A stretch of DNA of 64,000 nt from Nigrospora sphaerica (taxonomy: Eukaryota > Ascomycota > Sordariomycetes > Amphisphaeriales > Apiosporaceae). This document shows positions 1 through 11,942 of the stretch, piece after piece. A model generated the notes under the pieces. It searched no databases, was not told the DNA's origin, and saw only the letters and a list, made by a program, of their open reading frames with translations. The stretch spans positions 2,108,001 through 2,172,000 of the forward strand of contig JAGVVL010000013.1 in assembly GCA_018287875.1 (NCBI GenBank). The letters are read 5' to 3'. Numbering within the stretch: the first letter of the stretch is position 1; every line of letters starts with the position of its first letter. The translations under genes were made by a program, and so were the position numbers.

Positions 1-60
1 ACCTATGTAGGTAAGATAAGCAGGTAGTTACTTGGGCTCAACACGTGACGGTGCTGGCCA

Positions 61-113
<53 letters not shown>
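61..113. repeat. (GA)n microsatellite
   Basis: This is a nearly pure GA dinucleotide run with one AAAG interruption near its left end. It creates long SLSLSL or RERERE reading frames in several frames, which are not genes. Confidence 0.95.
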
Positions 114-115
<2 letters not shown>

Positions 116-1179
116 ATGAATGTACGGGAGGGGAAGCAAGAAAGAGCACTTCGGCACCCCATGCGGTGCCCCAGACCCACACTGGCTGGCTTGCATGCCG
201 GGATGGAGAAGAAGCCCGGGGCCATGGAAAGTGAAGCGAGCACCACAGACCGGCCACACGGTTCCCAATAGCCAGTCGTAGGATGAAGAGTCGAAAATTT
301 CCCCATCATGTGCTCAAGCAGAGCGATCGGTAGTACGGAATGGAGCGGTCAAAAATGTAGGTGGTGGTGGTGGTGGTGTTCGGTACTTTGAAAGCCCCGG
401 TGCTACCCTGCAGGGCAAGCAAGTATTACTTACTTCAATAAGTGGGTGGTCTACTTCTTACGTCCCTATGGCCTCAGTGAGTGCGAGGGCCAGGCGTGCG
501 GGAGCCGTGCTTGGCGGGCGCGTAGATTACGGTGAGGGGAGAAGAAGAAAGAAAACAGCCAATCACGGAGTCAGTCACTACGACCGTCCAGCGCACGATG
601 GTCGGTTCGTAGGTAGGCCAGCCCAGGCAGACTGAGGTCAGGCAGGCTGCCCGGCGATGCAAAGACGGTGAGGTGACGGTGGTGGTGGTGATGACGGCAA
701 TTGGGTGCGTACCTATGTATGGGTGTGTGTCCGCGTGCGCGTCAGAATCTGGACCGGGTGGCTGAAAGATCCATAGCATCATTGATCCAGCAGATGGATT
801 GGGTTTTTGGTGGGGGAGGGGGAAAGATCGCTTGCATCAAGTGGCATAGAAATGGATGGATGTCGAAGCTCCAAAGCTCGGTATAAGTACCATGTACCTC
901 TACATGGTTCCTCCTCCCGCCTCCCACGTGACCCAAGTCTTGGCAATTGGGTCCAAGCTCTTCCCTGCCGTTCGGTTGAATGCCAGCTTTTGGGCGAACC
1001 AAGGCAAAACGGACCTCCAAAAAGCCAGAGACTGAGGAGCATCATTCATTTTCCCGAGCCGGCCGCAAAAACCTCACCTGGAGAACTTCGCCGCCCCCGT
1101 TCCGCCCCCCCCATATCATCACCACCCCGAGTCGAACAGCACCTCGTCAATTGGGCATCTCCGCGTCACCAGTCCCAAC
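114..1179. other. Upstream intergenic region of ATP14, no gene seen
   Basis: I see no supported gene here. The stretch holds GGT/GGTGGT short repeats near 360-380 and 680-690, and a C-rich tract at about 1090-1115 just before the ATP14 start, which fits a promoter and 5' leader. Confidence 0.5.
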
Positions 1180-1928
1180 ATGCTTGTTCAACTCAGATCC
1201 TCGGTATGTTGCTGTCTCCCCCGTCCTCTGTTGCTATGTGTGCGTGCGTGCGTGCGTGTGTCGATGTTGTCTTATGTGCGTGCGACTGACGTCTCTCTCT
1301 CCGCTTCAGACCGCCCGCCAGGCCGCGTCGGCCATCTCCCGCGTTGCCCGCGTCAACGCCACCAGATCTTTCATTGCTCCCACAGTTTCGCGACGAGGTA
1401 TGTTGTTGCACGCATTTCCTTGCATCATCGCGCACTCCGACCGGCGCGGCGGGACGGATGCGAACCAAGGCCCAGTGGCTGGCTGCGGCGATACGACGGC
1501 CCTTGGGCGTTCCGTCCCCGGCCTGATATCGCCGCGATTATAGCCTCCGCTCCCGTCCACGCCACAGCGATGTCGTCCTCGCCTTCGATTTCTCATCTGC
1601 GCCAGCGCGCAAACCCACCATTGCGCACGTTCGCTAACCCCGAGACTCCATAGCCGATTTCGTGCAGGAGCTCTACCTCAAGGAGCTTAAGGCCTACAAG
1701 CCCACCCCCATAAAGGACTCGGACGCCGTCGGCCAGGTGCAAACCTTCACGGCGCCCAAGACGCCCAAGTCGCCCGAGGAGGCCGACCTGGCCAGCAGCC
1801 TGAAGGAGTACGAGAACATGGCGGTTGAGGTCGAGGGACAAGAAGCCGCCGCCCCGGGCTCCACCCCCGCCGCCGTGGAGGACTGGTTGGTGATCGAGGA
1901 GGACGAGGAGCCCGCCCACAAACACTAA
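1180..1928 (+). CDS. ATP14: Mitochondrial F1Fo-ATP synthase subunit h (ATP14), 3 exons
   Basis: Subunit h belongs to the peripheral region of the fungal mitochondrial F1Fo-ATP synthase. Exons are 1180-1203, 1310-1397 and 1654-1928; introns begin GTATGT and end CAG and TAG. The spliced frame is 128 residues, close to the roughly 124 of yeast Atp14. The first 40 or so residues are rich in R, S and A with no acidic residue (VARVNATRSF region), a typical mitochondrial presequence. The mature part starts ADFVQELYLKELKAYKP, carries the PKTPKSPEEADL stretch, and ends in a very acidic tail (VIEEDEEPAHKH), as in the family. The start is the ATG whose eight codons precede the first donor. It converges with the SCH9 gene. 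The second intron, 256 nt, is long for this window and could be mis-modelled, but the GCC codon across the junction restores the frame. Confidence 0.9.
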
Positions 1929-4444
1929 GTCCGAACGGGCGTGACGGGCTGACGCGAAAGGTTTGGTGGTATGATGTCTACTCGATGGGGAAAAGAGAAA
2001 GGTCGACCAAGACAGACAGGACACTTCAAGGTGGTGAAGAATGAAGTGTAATCCTTGTATATTTACTCCAGGATCGCTGTGGCTGAATCCGACATGAATC
2101 CAGGTTCCGGTACACACGCTCAACGCTTCGAGGACCACCATGTGGGCTCCGCTATCAGCATGACACTGAAGCTTCTATGACCCTCCTTGTGTTTCCCGTC
2201 TTTCCCCTGGCCAATCCGGTAGAAAAGCGCCGGCCCTAACCAACTGACTAACAGAGCAGACGAAAGAGTCCGGGCAGTTCTAAGTCAAACTCACTTTTAC
2301 CTGGAAACGCAAGCGACACCCGCACCGACCACGGAGTATAACGACACAGCATAACCCGACTGTCCAAGCCTTCTCCTCGATTCTACATGATACGCCTGCT
2401 TCTGGCTGAGCGTCGACTGCTCCCGGGTACAACGTATGGCTTATCGAGTGGAGAGGTTATTGGAGCATATCGACTAGATTGCGTCGAGCATTATTGCCGG
2501 AACCGAAAGACATCCTTGTCCGGCCGACACGCCACCGGCATAGAGGCACCCGCCACAAACAATATCCTGAAGTAGTCGAAAGGCCTCTTCTTTGACCGGA
2601 CCGATCCGTGGCTAGTTCCCCGAGGCTCGGCTGCTCGCTAAACCCCACCCGCCAACCCCCCCTGGACTGCTTGTCTGCGAGCCGCCGAAACAGAAGCAGG
2701 AAGTCGGAAGGGCGCGGCGGGCGAGCTCAGCGGCGCTGTGATCAGGCTCACCCGTGGCGTGCAGGGAGAGGAAAGGGGGGTTTTTCGAGGTCAAAGCTGT
2801 CTATGCATACATACACTTTCCTCACACGGGGGCTTTTGCCTGCCGGCATGATGGCCCGGGGGTCGGCCCAACCAAAGTTCCTCCACGGGACGGAGCTGCG
2901 GCACCCGGTGAAGCGGACCGGTCCGACGGCTACGAATCTCTCCTTAGAACCCACCGCGCCCCCCCCGGTGTGGATGCCTAACCCGGGCCCTCTTGGCTTG
3001 CCACCCCGCGCTGGGAATCCCACGTCACGGGCATCAAGAGCCTCCCTCCCTTCGGCCTCGTCCGCTCGCCCCGTGCCAGGGTCGCCAGGTTGCCCCCGAC
3101 CGCAACCCGATCTTTGTCCTCCAGTTCCCAAAGGTGGAGGGGGGCCTTTTGATCGACTACAAACACCCCTTGTCTACATACATGTAAAAGCTATCCGCCA
3201 TGGAGACGTACAGAGAGGGACTGGGAGAGTCCTGGCAGCTGCTGCCCGCGTACCCAATGCCCCTCCCCCCTTTTTATTTCTTTTCCCAGTCTCCGGCGCC
3301 TTTCCCCGCGTGCTTACCCTTTCACCACGCCCGGCCGCTGCTCCTGCCTCTCTGTCCTTTTTTGCCTATCGGCACTCTGAGGCCATTCTCCCCCACAAGC
3401 CAGTCCTGTTCGCTGCCTTGTCTGACCTGGTGCTGACTGCGTGTTAAGCTCGGCATTCCACTTCCGACTGCTTTACCCGCGAGGCATTGTTTGGTTTTCG
3501 TACATGGGAGGGCTATGTTGATACCAGGGTAGACATGCCCGGGGCCTGGCAAGCATGTATGTTGCGTGTGCCTATTGTATTTACATAGATAGGGGGTCTT
3601 GTACTAGGTGGATGCAAGAGCAATTCCTTCTTCCCCTTCAATAATTCCCTCGATACAATGTACTTACATTAGCAAATTTGCTACATGCCTTATTCTAGTC
3701 GACTATCGCCTATTTACGGGGTGGCAATGTGAAAGGCTGACAAGTTGTCTCTATCAAAGGGGCCACGATGTAGGCAAGTCCAATTAATTCATCGGGCATC
3801 ATCATGGCAGGACAACGGGCGACTGCGTCCATCACGTGCCAAGTCTTCGCACAAGCTTAATTGGGAGATGTCTGTCTGTTATTACGTGGATTAGACAGAG
3901 CATCCCGTCTCGCTCATCCCCCATGACTTGCCACTAGAGCTCCCAGGCGGTATGGATTGCCAGTCGCCATCGACAACATGCTCGAGCGGAGGCCACAAAA
4001 GAAGCCGTCTCCTGGCCTCGCTCTCTTCTCCTTTCCCTCCCCCCCGAGCCTCCGTTGCAGCACCGGCCCAAATCGCCTGCATCCAAGTGTTCACAGCCAA
4101 ATATGCAACTTCTCACCACCGTGCTCGCTAGGTCGGACGATGTCAGCCCACACGCCTCACCGAAAAAAGACTCGAAACGACCCAACTCGCTGAACCGAAA
4201 ACAAAGCCAAAAGTGTGCCTGAGCAATTCGTGCATTTTATCGGTTTCTCGTAATAGGTTGTTTGCTGGTGCTTGCTAGCAGTCTGTATGTGCCATTAAAC
4301 CTCATTATTTGCACGTCCGAACGCCATTCAACCCTTCCACCATTGACCGGTAATGCAACAAAGCCGGCTAATGCAGTAATGCATGAAAAAGCAGTCATCG
4401 AAGTTCCGTCGCTCAAAGACTGACTAAATGACTCGAGTCAATGT
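1929..4444. other. Intergenic between ATP14 and SCH9, no gene supported
   Basis: The largest open frame (2608-3447, +) is Pro/Arg-rich, lacks any recognisable motif and overlaps equally long frames on the other strand, so I do not call it. The part at about 3560-3860 is visibly richer in A+T than its surroundings and contains no ORF of note. The right end should contain the SCH9 3' untranslated region. Confidence 0.5.
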
Positions 4445-7228
4445 TCAGATGTCGAATTGCGATTGGTCGAAAGGCTCCTCGTTGGCTCCCGTGCGTACAA
4501 TGCCGCTCATCCTGTTTGCCTTCCGGAGGTCAACGTCGTCAACATCGTCCCAGTCGTTATCACGGCGATCCCTGCCGTCCATGTCCTCGTCGTCATATCG
4601 TCCGCGCATGTGATCATCTAGCGAGTTCTCATCCACAAACGTGAAGCCCTGGAAGTTGGCCTGCGTCGTGGGTGACAGCGGCGTCGAGTTGGTCGCGAAG
4701 CCAGCTGCGAGTTGTTGGGCCCGCTCCGTGAGCGACCCGTTCTGGCCCAAGGCATTGGTGAACTCGGGATCGAAGTACGACACGTCCGTCTCCGACTTCA
4801 GGCTGGGTTTGAAGGGCGGTGTGATGAGCTTCTTGGACAGGGCGTCCCAATCGACGTCGGCGAAGAAGGGATGGCGCTTGAGCTCCTCGGCGTCGTTCAC
4901 CGCTCCCAGACGGTGCTTGGGGTTTCTGTTAAGAAGGCCCTTGACGAAGTTGCGGCCTTCTTGGGACAAGGTGTCGCGAGGGAAGCGGACCTTGCCGAAC
5001 GCAATGTTCTTGTACATCTGCTGCGTGTCCTCGGCATAGAAGGGGCTCCAACCACAGCACATCTCAAACACCAAGACGCCCAACGACCAGAAATCCACCA
5101 TCTTGGTGTACCCGGCCTCGTCAAGAAGAACTTCGGGCGCAAGGTACTCGGTTGTACCACAGAAGGTGTTAGTGGTATCGTTCTTTGTCAGGTTGGCCTT
5201 GGACAGCCCAAAATCGCACAGCGCAATGTGACCGTTGGCATCGAGCAGGATGTTCTCGGGCTTCAGATCGCGGTAGACAATGTCGCTGCGGTGGAGATGC
5301 TCGATGGCCAGGATGAGCTCGGCAATGTAGAACTTGGCCCGCTTCTCATCGAATCGACCCTCCTTCTGCAGATGCCAAAAGAGCTCGCCGCCCGACATGT
5401 AGTCCGTGACGAGGAACAGGTCGTTCGCAGTCTGGAACGAGAACTTGAGGCCGACAATGAAAGGAGAATCGGCCATGGCTGTTCGGACCAGGATGTTCCT
5501 CTCGCCGACGGTGTGTGCCACTTCCTTCTTCTGCACGATAACCTTCTTGGACAGAACCTTCATGGCGTAGATGCGCCCGGTGTCCTTCTTCCGAACCTGG
5601 TACACCTGACCGAAAGTGCCCTTGCCGATGAGGCGCAGAATCTGGAAGTCGTCTGGGCCGTAGTGCTTCTTCTCGGACCGCTGGAATATCGTCTCGACGT
5701 AGATTTCGCCCGTTGGCGCGTTTTCCTCCATAGTGTCGGCGTGGCCCTTGAGCGGGAACCAGCCTCGAACAGGGTCGTCCTTGCCGGGGAGCTTGGCCTG
5801 GAAGTCGACCTGGCCGAGGAACACCTCTTCGCCGTTGGCGCCGTGATCGTAGACCGAGATGTCCACCAGCATGTCCGATTCCACAACATCGCTGTATCAT
5901 GTTAGCACGGCCGCGACGTCCTGTAGCACCAGCATCGCAACTTACAAAACGGCTTCGGCGTCCCATTTCGGGCTTGTAAACGACCGTCTCGGCCGGTTGC
6001 GGAATGTACCATGTTGCTCGGAAATGCTTGTGCTGCTGCTCTGGCGGCTCTTCATGGGAATGGCCATGGGCCGGCCGGAATCGCTCGGCTGCCTTTGGAT
6101 CGGAGCGCCGGCGCCCGGCGGTGGTGACAATTCATCGTCGTCCTCAAAGGTTCGTGGCCCAGGCGAGATCAGTTCGTTCCTCTGGAACACTGCGACGACG
6201 TAGGGATCCCGGCTCTTGCGCAGGCCTCTGGCCTCCAGAATCTTAATAACAAGCTTGCCCTTGGTCGGCGGGACCGTAGCACCGCTCTTATCCGAGCCAG
6301 GGGTGGCTCGGCCGCTGCCGTTCTCGGTAACGCTTCCGTTGCTGGCCGACTCGGAGTCCCTCAGGTTGGACTTCTCTTCCGTCTTGGCGGCGGGGGGCTG
6401 GGTGGATGAGAGTGCTCGGGAGGGTGTAGGAGGGCCGCTCTTTACCGAACCAGCGCTTGTTAGCTTCCTGAGCCGATCAATTGAAGCAGATTTGGATGAT
6501 AGGGAAGAGCTCGCTTGCTCCAAGGAAGTGCGGGCGCCCGCAGGGGGGCTGGGGGTGCTTGAAGCAGGAAGACCGCTGGGGTTGGACAAGTGGTTCGCGT
6601 GGACGTTGGTAGCAACAATGCTGGTGAGGGGGCTCGCAAGACTCGCTCTGCGCGAACTCTTTTGCGAGTGCTCCGCCGACGTCCTCTTCTGGCCCGCGTG
6701 GGAAGGAGCGCCAACGTCAAAATTGCCTCCCGGACCGCCCGCGCCAACGTCGCCGCTTGCATCCCCCAACTTCACCCCTATCTCAGAGGGTGTCTTGGAG
6801 CAGGGCGGCGTTGGGTATGGATCATGGGGCTGGGAGGCGGGTGTGGGCTGCGACTGCGGCTCAGCATCCGCCGGGGGCATTATCCTCTCATGAGGCAGGA
6901 GAGGTAAGCCCTCGGAGGATGACGAGTCTCCCTCGTCGGGGCTGGGAAGTTGGCCAGGCACCGCCTTGGGGGCGCTCTTCTCTTCCTGGGGCGAGGCAGG
7001 AGGCGCGTCTTCAGTTTCTCGTGCTCGGGTGGTGGAGGGCGTACGAGAGAAGAAATTCAGAGAGGAGGAACCAACCTGGCTGAAGTAACTCATGATACCC
7101 GGCAGTCGCTTGTCTTGCAAGTCGGGCTGCGGTGTCGCAAAGCCGGACTGGGGAGTGTCGGAGCCTATCTGGTCCCCACTTTCCTCTTCCGCTGTGCCTT
7201 GCCTGGGTTTCCCGTTAGAGCCAGCCAT
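4445..7228 (-). CDS. SCH9: SCH9-type AGC serine/threonine protein kinase with C2 domain, 2 exons
   Basis: SCH9 is the nutrient-signalling AGC kinase downstream of TORC1. Exon 1 is 7228-5946 and exon 2 is 5891-4445; the 54-nt intron (GTAAGT...CTAACATGATACAG) splits a Phe codon inside the C2-like segment (WDAEAVFDVVESDMLVDISVYD). The protein is about 909 residues. The N-terminal 350 or so are Ser/Pro-rich and low complexity. The kinase shows the glycine loop GKGTFGQV (about 517), VAIK-type Lys in YAMKVLSKK (about 539), YRDLKPEN (Asp about 636), DFG (about 654), and activation loop TFCGTTEYLAPE, with Thr about 670 as the presumed PDK1 site. The tail has a TPLSP turn motif (about 831) and the hydrophobic motif FQGFTF (Thr about 845), the TORC1-type site. 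The ATG at 7228 is the first in the main frame. A non-ATG in-frame stretch continues upstream, and an N-terminal extension by splicing is possible. Confidence 0.95.
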
Positions 7229-8518
7229 TTTGATGCGTGTCCGGAGGATCGTGACGTGAGATGACGGGAGCGTGGGAGGTCCGGAAGGAAGGGGGGGTGG
7301 GAACGGAAGAAGCAGAGAGGCAGAGAAAGAGAAAGGCGCGCAGCGTGTTTGGGCCAGCAATAGTGACGGAGAGCTTAGGTAAGAAATAGCAGTGATGGGG
7401 TGGAACTATGAATAGCCATGCGAGGAGAGGTAGTTAGGGCGGCTTCCGGATCGGAAGCATTTCAGAGCAGCAGAGTTCCCAGTAGGAGAATACGCTCATC
7501 CCTAGTTCATCACAGTTGGAGTGACGGGCGATGAACGACAGGTGATGTTGTCGAGACGGGCATTGGGGAAAATGGGAAAATTTCACACAAGATTTTGCTC
7601 CGGCGAGAACCAGGGCTCAAGCAGCGCAACCCATGTGAAGGACCGCCATGTGGTAAAAGTGGGGGGCGTGTATCGCGAGGGTCTCATTGCAAGCCGATTC
7701 AGGGTGGGGTGCGCATCGACAACAAGCGCTCTTGCCTTGCAATCTGGGAGGAGCTCCCATGGCACCTTGGGCTGGCGCTCCCCTCAGGAGACGCCGAGCC
7801 GCCGAGTCAGGCGTCTGGACGCGAGGAGTCTCCTATCCGTCCAAGGGGAAGGGGTAACGGCAGGCGTCGATTCGGCGCTCCGGAGGCGGCCGCGCGCGCC
7901 CTGTCATGAAGCTGCGTTCGTCCCAGTGTAGGTGCGACGACAATGCCATCATGTCCGCCGTGGTGGTCCAGGGACGACTTTCAGGGCGACAGGGGGCTTC
8001 ACAATGCGAGCCACCGCCCTCGACTCCCACCTAGCCAGCACTTGCCTGACTCGAAGTGGAGCCCTTTCATCTGTGAATGGCCGAGACGGATCGTCCAGGA
8101 GGGGGCCGTTACTAAAGAGTAAACGGACCGCTTGAATCGGCAACAGACCACACTACCCCTCGCCACAACCCAGACCGTAGCCCTGGGAGCCAGCGAGCCA
8201 CCAGGGTTGCACTTGGGGTCCCATAAGCCAAACCAGCCATAGGCCGACAGGCTTGGCCCGACTGATAGCGTAGGCCACCCGCCGGGAGCGCGGTCGGACT
8301 GGCTAATTGGAAACGGAAAGGGGAAGAAGGCTTCCAGAAGGTGGCCCGCGAGTAAAACAGCGCTCCGTAATCAAAGGGCAGCCATGGTGAGGCAACGGCA
8401 GTGCAAGCGAAGAGGGTACAAGCAGACGTGTAGGGGGGGGGAGGGGAACGACGGTTGCCAGGCAGAGCCCGGAACGCGCGATATGGGTCCAGCGGATGCA
8501 AGGAAGTGGAAGATTTGC
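7229..8518 (-). other. SCH9 upstream region, possible 1.15-kb leader intron
   Basis: No gene is supported here on either strand. On the minus strand a donor-like GTAAGC at 8522-8517 and a good pyrimidine-rich acceptor (TTTCTTACCTAAG, ending at 7374) would bound a 1149-nt intron. Joining them continues in frame into SCH9. This is inference from splice signals only. A C/T-rich stretch (on the minus strand) lies between the acceptor and the SCH9 ATG. Confidence 0.35.
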
Positions 8519-8584
8519 TTACTTTGACATCATCTTCTGGGTTGCCCGCCGAAGCAGGTCGTAGCCACTTTCGGCGCCAGACAT
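8519..8584 (-). CDS. Short upstream ORF or first coding exon ahead of SCH9
   Basis: The first ATG after a long ATG-depleted minus-strand tract opens a 21-codon frame beginning MSGAESGYDLLRR. It ends AAG-TAA, and the same bases form the splice donor GTAAGC (8522-8517). It is therefore either a 21-codon upstream ORF or a short first exon. If spliced to the acceptor at 7374 it fuses in frame to SCH9, adding roughly 69 residues. Yeast SCH9 mRNA is known to carry a long leader with a small ORF, which makes a leader role reasonable. I do not recognise the peptide. Without transcript data the choice is open. Confidence 0.4.
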   Translation of the reverse strand: MSGAESGYDLLRRATQKMMSK

Positions 8585-9878
8585 TATCGAGGGCGGGAAT
8601 AAGGTAAGTTCGCTCGAGTGCCAGAACCGCGGATGCGGACGAAGGGGAAAAGGCGGTGGTAGTAGTGGTGCTGGTTGTGGTGGACGACCCGGGGGGGGCA
8701 GCGGTTTTCGCTGCGTTGTGCCGCGTGTTGTGCTGTGCTGTGCTGTGCTGTGCGGTACCGGATGGTGGTGCTGGCACTGCTACTGCTGCACGTCGGCGCG
8801 GCGTAGTGGATGCCGCCACGGTTGGTGGTTGGGGTGATGACGAAAGGCGATGAAAAGGAGGAACGGGGCGATGGGAGGGTCGATGGTTTGTAGGTAAGGT
8901 ATGGGAGAAGATCGTTGATGCAGGCGGTGGCGGCGGTGGTCGGGTGGTCGGTAGTAAGTAGTGTGGTAGGAGTGGTCGCTCGCTCTCTCTGTGTGAGTGC
9001 GTCTTTTGCGCCTTGTGCTTCTCCTGGCTGGACGGGCAGCGTTTGCAGGGTAAAAAAAAGGAAAAAAAATGCAGATGCGGCCGTCTTGTGTCGCTGAGCT
9101 TGTGTGATTGGAGTGGCGTGGGGGGGATACTACCAAAAAAAAAAGATGTGAGCGGGCGGGGGGGGGGGGAGCGGCTTGGGCGGGCTGGCCGGAGGAGGGG
9201 GGGAACACTTGCGAGGAAGTGGGCGGACGGATGGATGATAGGAATGGACAGATGGAACACCTCTCCAAGACGGACAGTCTCCGGCGTTCTCTAACGTGGT
9301 TTCAGAAGCAGGTTGAATGGATGGCCCGGCCACTGTCCCACGTACTCGGCGTCTATCACCGCTGTGTGGAGGCAGATAGCGCTAGGTATGTAGGTAGTAA
9401 ATGGCATATGGAAGCCCGTAAAGGCTGAGGCCCGTAAAGGATGGGTTCTGTTCGTTACGGCGGATCCGTCAGCACCAGCACGCAATGCCAAGCAGCAACA
9501 ACTACTACTACTACTACTACCACTACGACAGCAACTACGTCGTCGTAGGCAGAGACAGGAGTGGGCGACTTGTGAGGTAGCAGCCGGAGGTCGGACCACT
9601 GTATGCTGGACGGTAGGTAGTAGGGTGGGTAATGTTGAAGCTGATCAGAAGAGGGGCCGGGTCGGACGTGCTCAAGGATTTGTTGGTGGTCGCCCTGGTC
9701 GTGCTACTAGAGGTGGATTGAATGGATGGGGGTAGTGGATGTGGGATAGAGGAACAGCACAAAAAAGCGAGCGGGCCAGGGGCTGCCGACTGGATTGGAT
9801 CGAGCCTTAATGGTTGGGTTCACCCGTACCGGCGGGGCCCAGGGCTCCGTAGTGAGGTAATTCGGTCTAATCGTGCAG
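8585..9878 (-). promoter_or_regulatory. Probable long 5' leader of a minus-strand transcript
   Basis: On the plus strand this interval contains one CAT (9405-9407) but about 29 ATG, so the minus strand is almost free of start codons. Its minus-strand sequence is C/T- and A/C-rich low complexity. The single minus-strand ATG at 9407 opens a short frame of about 38 codons. This pattern is typical of a transcribed leader purged of upstream start codons. The nearest downstream minus-strand gene is SCH9. A 382-codon frame across part of it (9260-8112) is low complexity and not credible as protein. Confidence 0.5.
8731..8752. repeat. TGCTG pentamer tandem repeat
   Basis: About four copies of the pentamer TGCTG (read GTGCT in another register) lie inside the start-codon-depleted leader tract. 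Confidence 0.85.
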
Positions 9879-11924
9879 CATCGAATGAGGGTCCGCCAGC
9901 CCAAGTCCTGCTTGCGGTACCGACTTCAGCCGAACAATTGCATAGCGTCTGTTTGCCATCCAGTACGTCTTGTCATTGAAGACTTGCCTGTCTGCCTTCC
10001 CCCCCCCCAGGAGGACCTCAGGTAGGTAAGGTAGGTATGTACCTACATTTTTGCATAGGAGAGGTAGCTGTAAGTTGGGGGGCGGGCTGCTTGCTAGCCC
10101 GCGTAGTTCACTGGACGGGCTTGGGCCGTAAATACCTAGTGTCCGGTGTCCTCCACCATGAATGAGGTACGATGTTCCCATGCCGTTGCCGAGAAGTGGT
10201 ATCCATCCATCCTGTAGCGTAGGTGTAAGCATGCCCCACCACCGCCCGCACGCCTACCTATTGTTACGCTGCCCTATGCAGCAGTCTCTTTCCCGGGCGA
10301 GGTACCGATGCGCTGGATGGGTCTTGGGCAGGTAGAAAGGGAGGAGACATTGGGAAGCAGATACTGCTCTGTACTTGCAAGCAGGCGGAGAACGAGGGCG
10401 TCGTCGGCCCAATAAACCAAGTGCCGTTGCTTTGCAACCCTAAAATCCGATGGCCTCGCCGTATCAAAGCCCCGCCACTTGTCGCCTTTGACGGCGGCGG
10501 CGAGCTACCATGGATGTACCACGAAAACCACTACCGTTGCTGCTGTTGCTGCTGCTGACAGAAAGGGACGGAAAAAACTAACGATAGGCTGTGCCACCGG
10601 GCTAGGCAACTGGATGCCGGGGGGAGAGGAGGAGTGATCATGGGTGTTCAGCTCGACCAGCTTCGATGTGGGGGGCGCGACCAACGACGCAGACGGTGCC
10701 GCCGGGATGCACTTGTAAATAGTGTCAACTTGAGACAACAGGAAACAAGTTTCTGCCTCGAAAAGCCAAATAGCATCTAGTAGCCTTCCAGGTCCGTGTC
10801 ATGAAAAGCCGGCCCAGAGACCCTCGCCTTACCATATCAACTCCAGTACTGGCCGGCATAGACGCTACATAGGTACCCAGTTATGTAGGTACCTCTTGGT
10901 GGGCATCCGTATAAGACGTACGAGACGCAATTGCCGGTAACGACAGTCAGGGATTCCGGTGTTCGTACCTACTTTACACACAGATGGATACACACCTCCT
11001 CTTACATGGGGTAAAGTACTCATACACACCCATACAGACACAGATGTACGCACACACACTTGCAGGCATTTACGCTATCCACCATACTATCGCCCTCCCG
11101 TGGGAAAACGGACAGGTGCTACGAATGCTTCTTATTTGCATTGGGTGCCAGTCGATGTCCAGTGAGGCTACCAACACCCCACGAAGCATTATGCACGTCG
11201 GACGGGAAATTGGGACGCGTCGTCTCGCCCGTCCGCTGCAGCCGACTCGTTGGCAAACTGGGCAAAAGCGCTCGCCGCATGGCTTTTTCTGGCTGCCGGG
11301 CGGCTGTGACTAGGAAATTTGAAATCCACGCACTTAGTACCGAAGTACATAGTAGCCCGTTGACGCATGTGGGCCGAGCCAGGCGTCGACGAGGATTCGC
11401 CGGGCCCGCACATGGGAGAATGACGATACAGGGCAACAAACAGTACCGCAGTAGTTGGGACGGGACACACGGCCTTTGTCGGACGGGACCGGGGGGGGGG
11501 TGAGTCCCATGGTCTCTCCGCTATCCGCGCGGTAGGTCCATACTGCGTAGGATCTTCTCTTCTTAGTGAGCTGCCTCTGCGTCTTATCCTCGGTTGGGAT
11601 GACGGCTGTTCGTCTGGCAGCCTCGGTCATTCGTGCGAGAGCGACCCCCCCGTGGCGATGGCCTGGTGGATGGAATGGATGGTGGTGGTAGAGGCTGGTG
11701 GCCTGCCGAGCCGCGTGGTAGGGACGACATCCGAGAAGACAGGACTGCACGGATGGGATGCAGGACATGCCCTACGCAGCAGTATGCAATGCGTGCCGCC
11801 CACGAATGACAGGCCAGCCCGCGACCAGATCGCGATAGCCCCCTTTCAGACGGCCCCTGAGTCTTGCAGCGCAATACCTACCGCATGCAGTCTTTGACAA
11901 CAGCTCCCACCGTCTGTCTCAGGA

Positions 11925-11942
11925 GGGGGGGGGGGGGGGGGG
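11925..11942. repeat. Poly(G) run, 18 nt
   Basis: Eighteen consecutive G on the plus strand in intergenic DNA. It is one of several such runs in the window. Confidence 0.95.

Noticed and set aside
2608..3447. 279-codon plus-strand open frame between ATP14 and SCH9
   Set aside because: Pro/Arg-rich, no motif, and mirrored by long frames on the opposite strand.
8112..9260. 382-codon minus-strand open frame
   Set aside because: It is Pro/Ser/His low complexity with no domain. Part of it is the out-of-frame shadow of the start-codon-depleted leader, and the small ORF at 8584 uses another frame.
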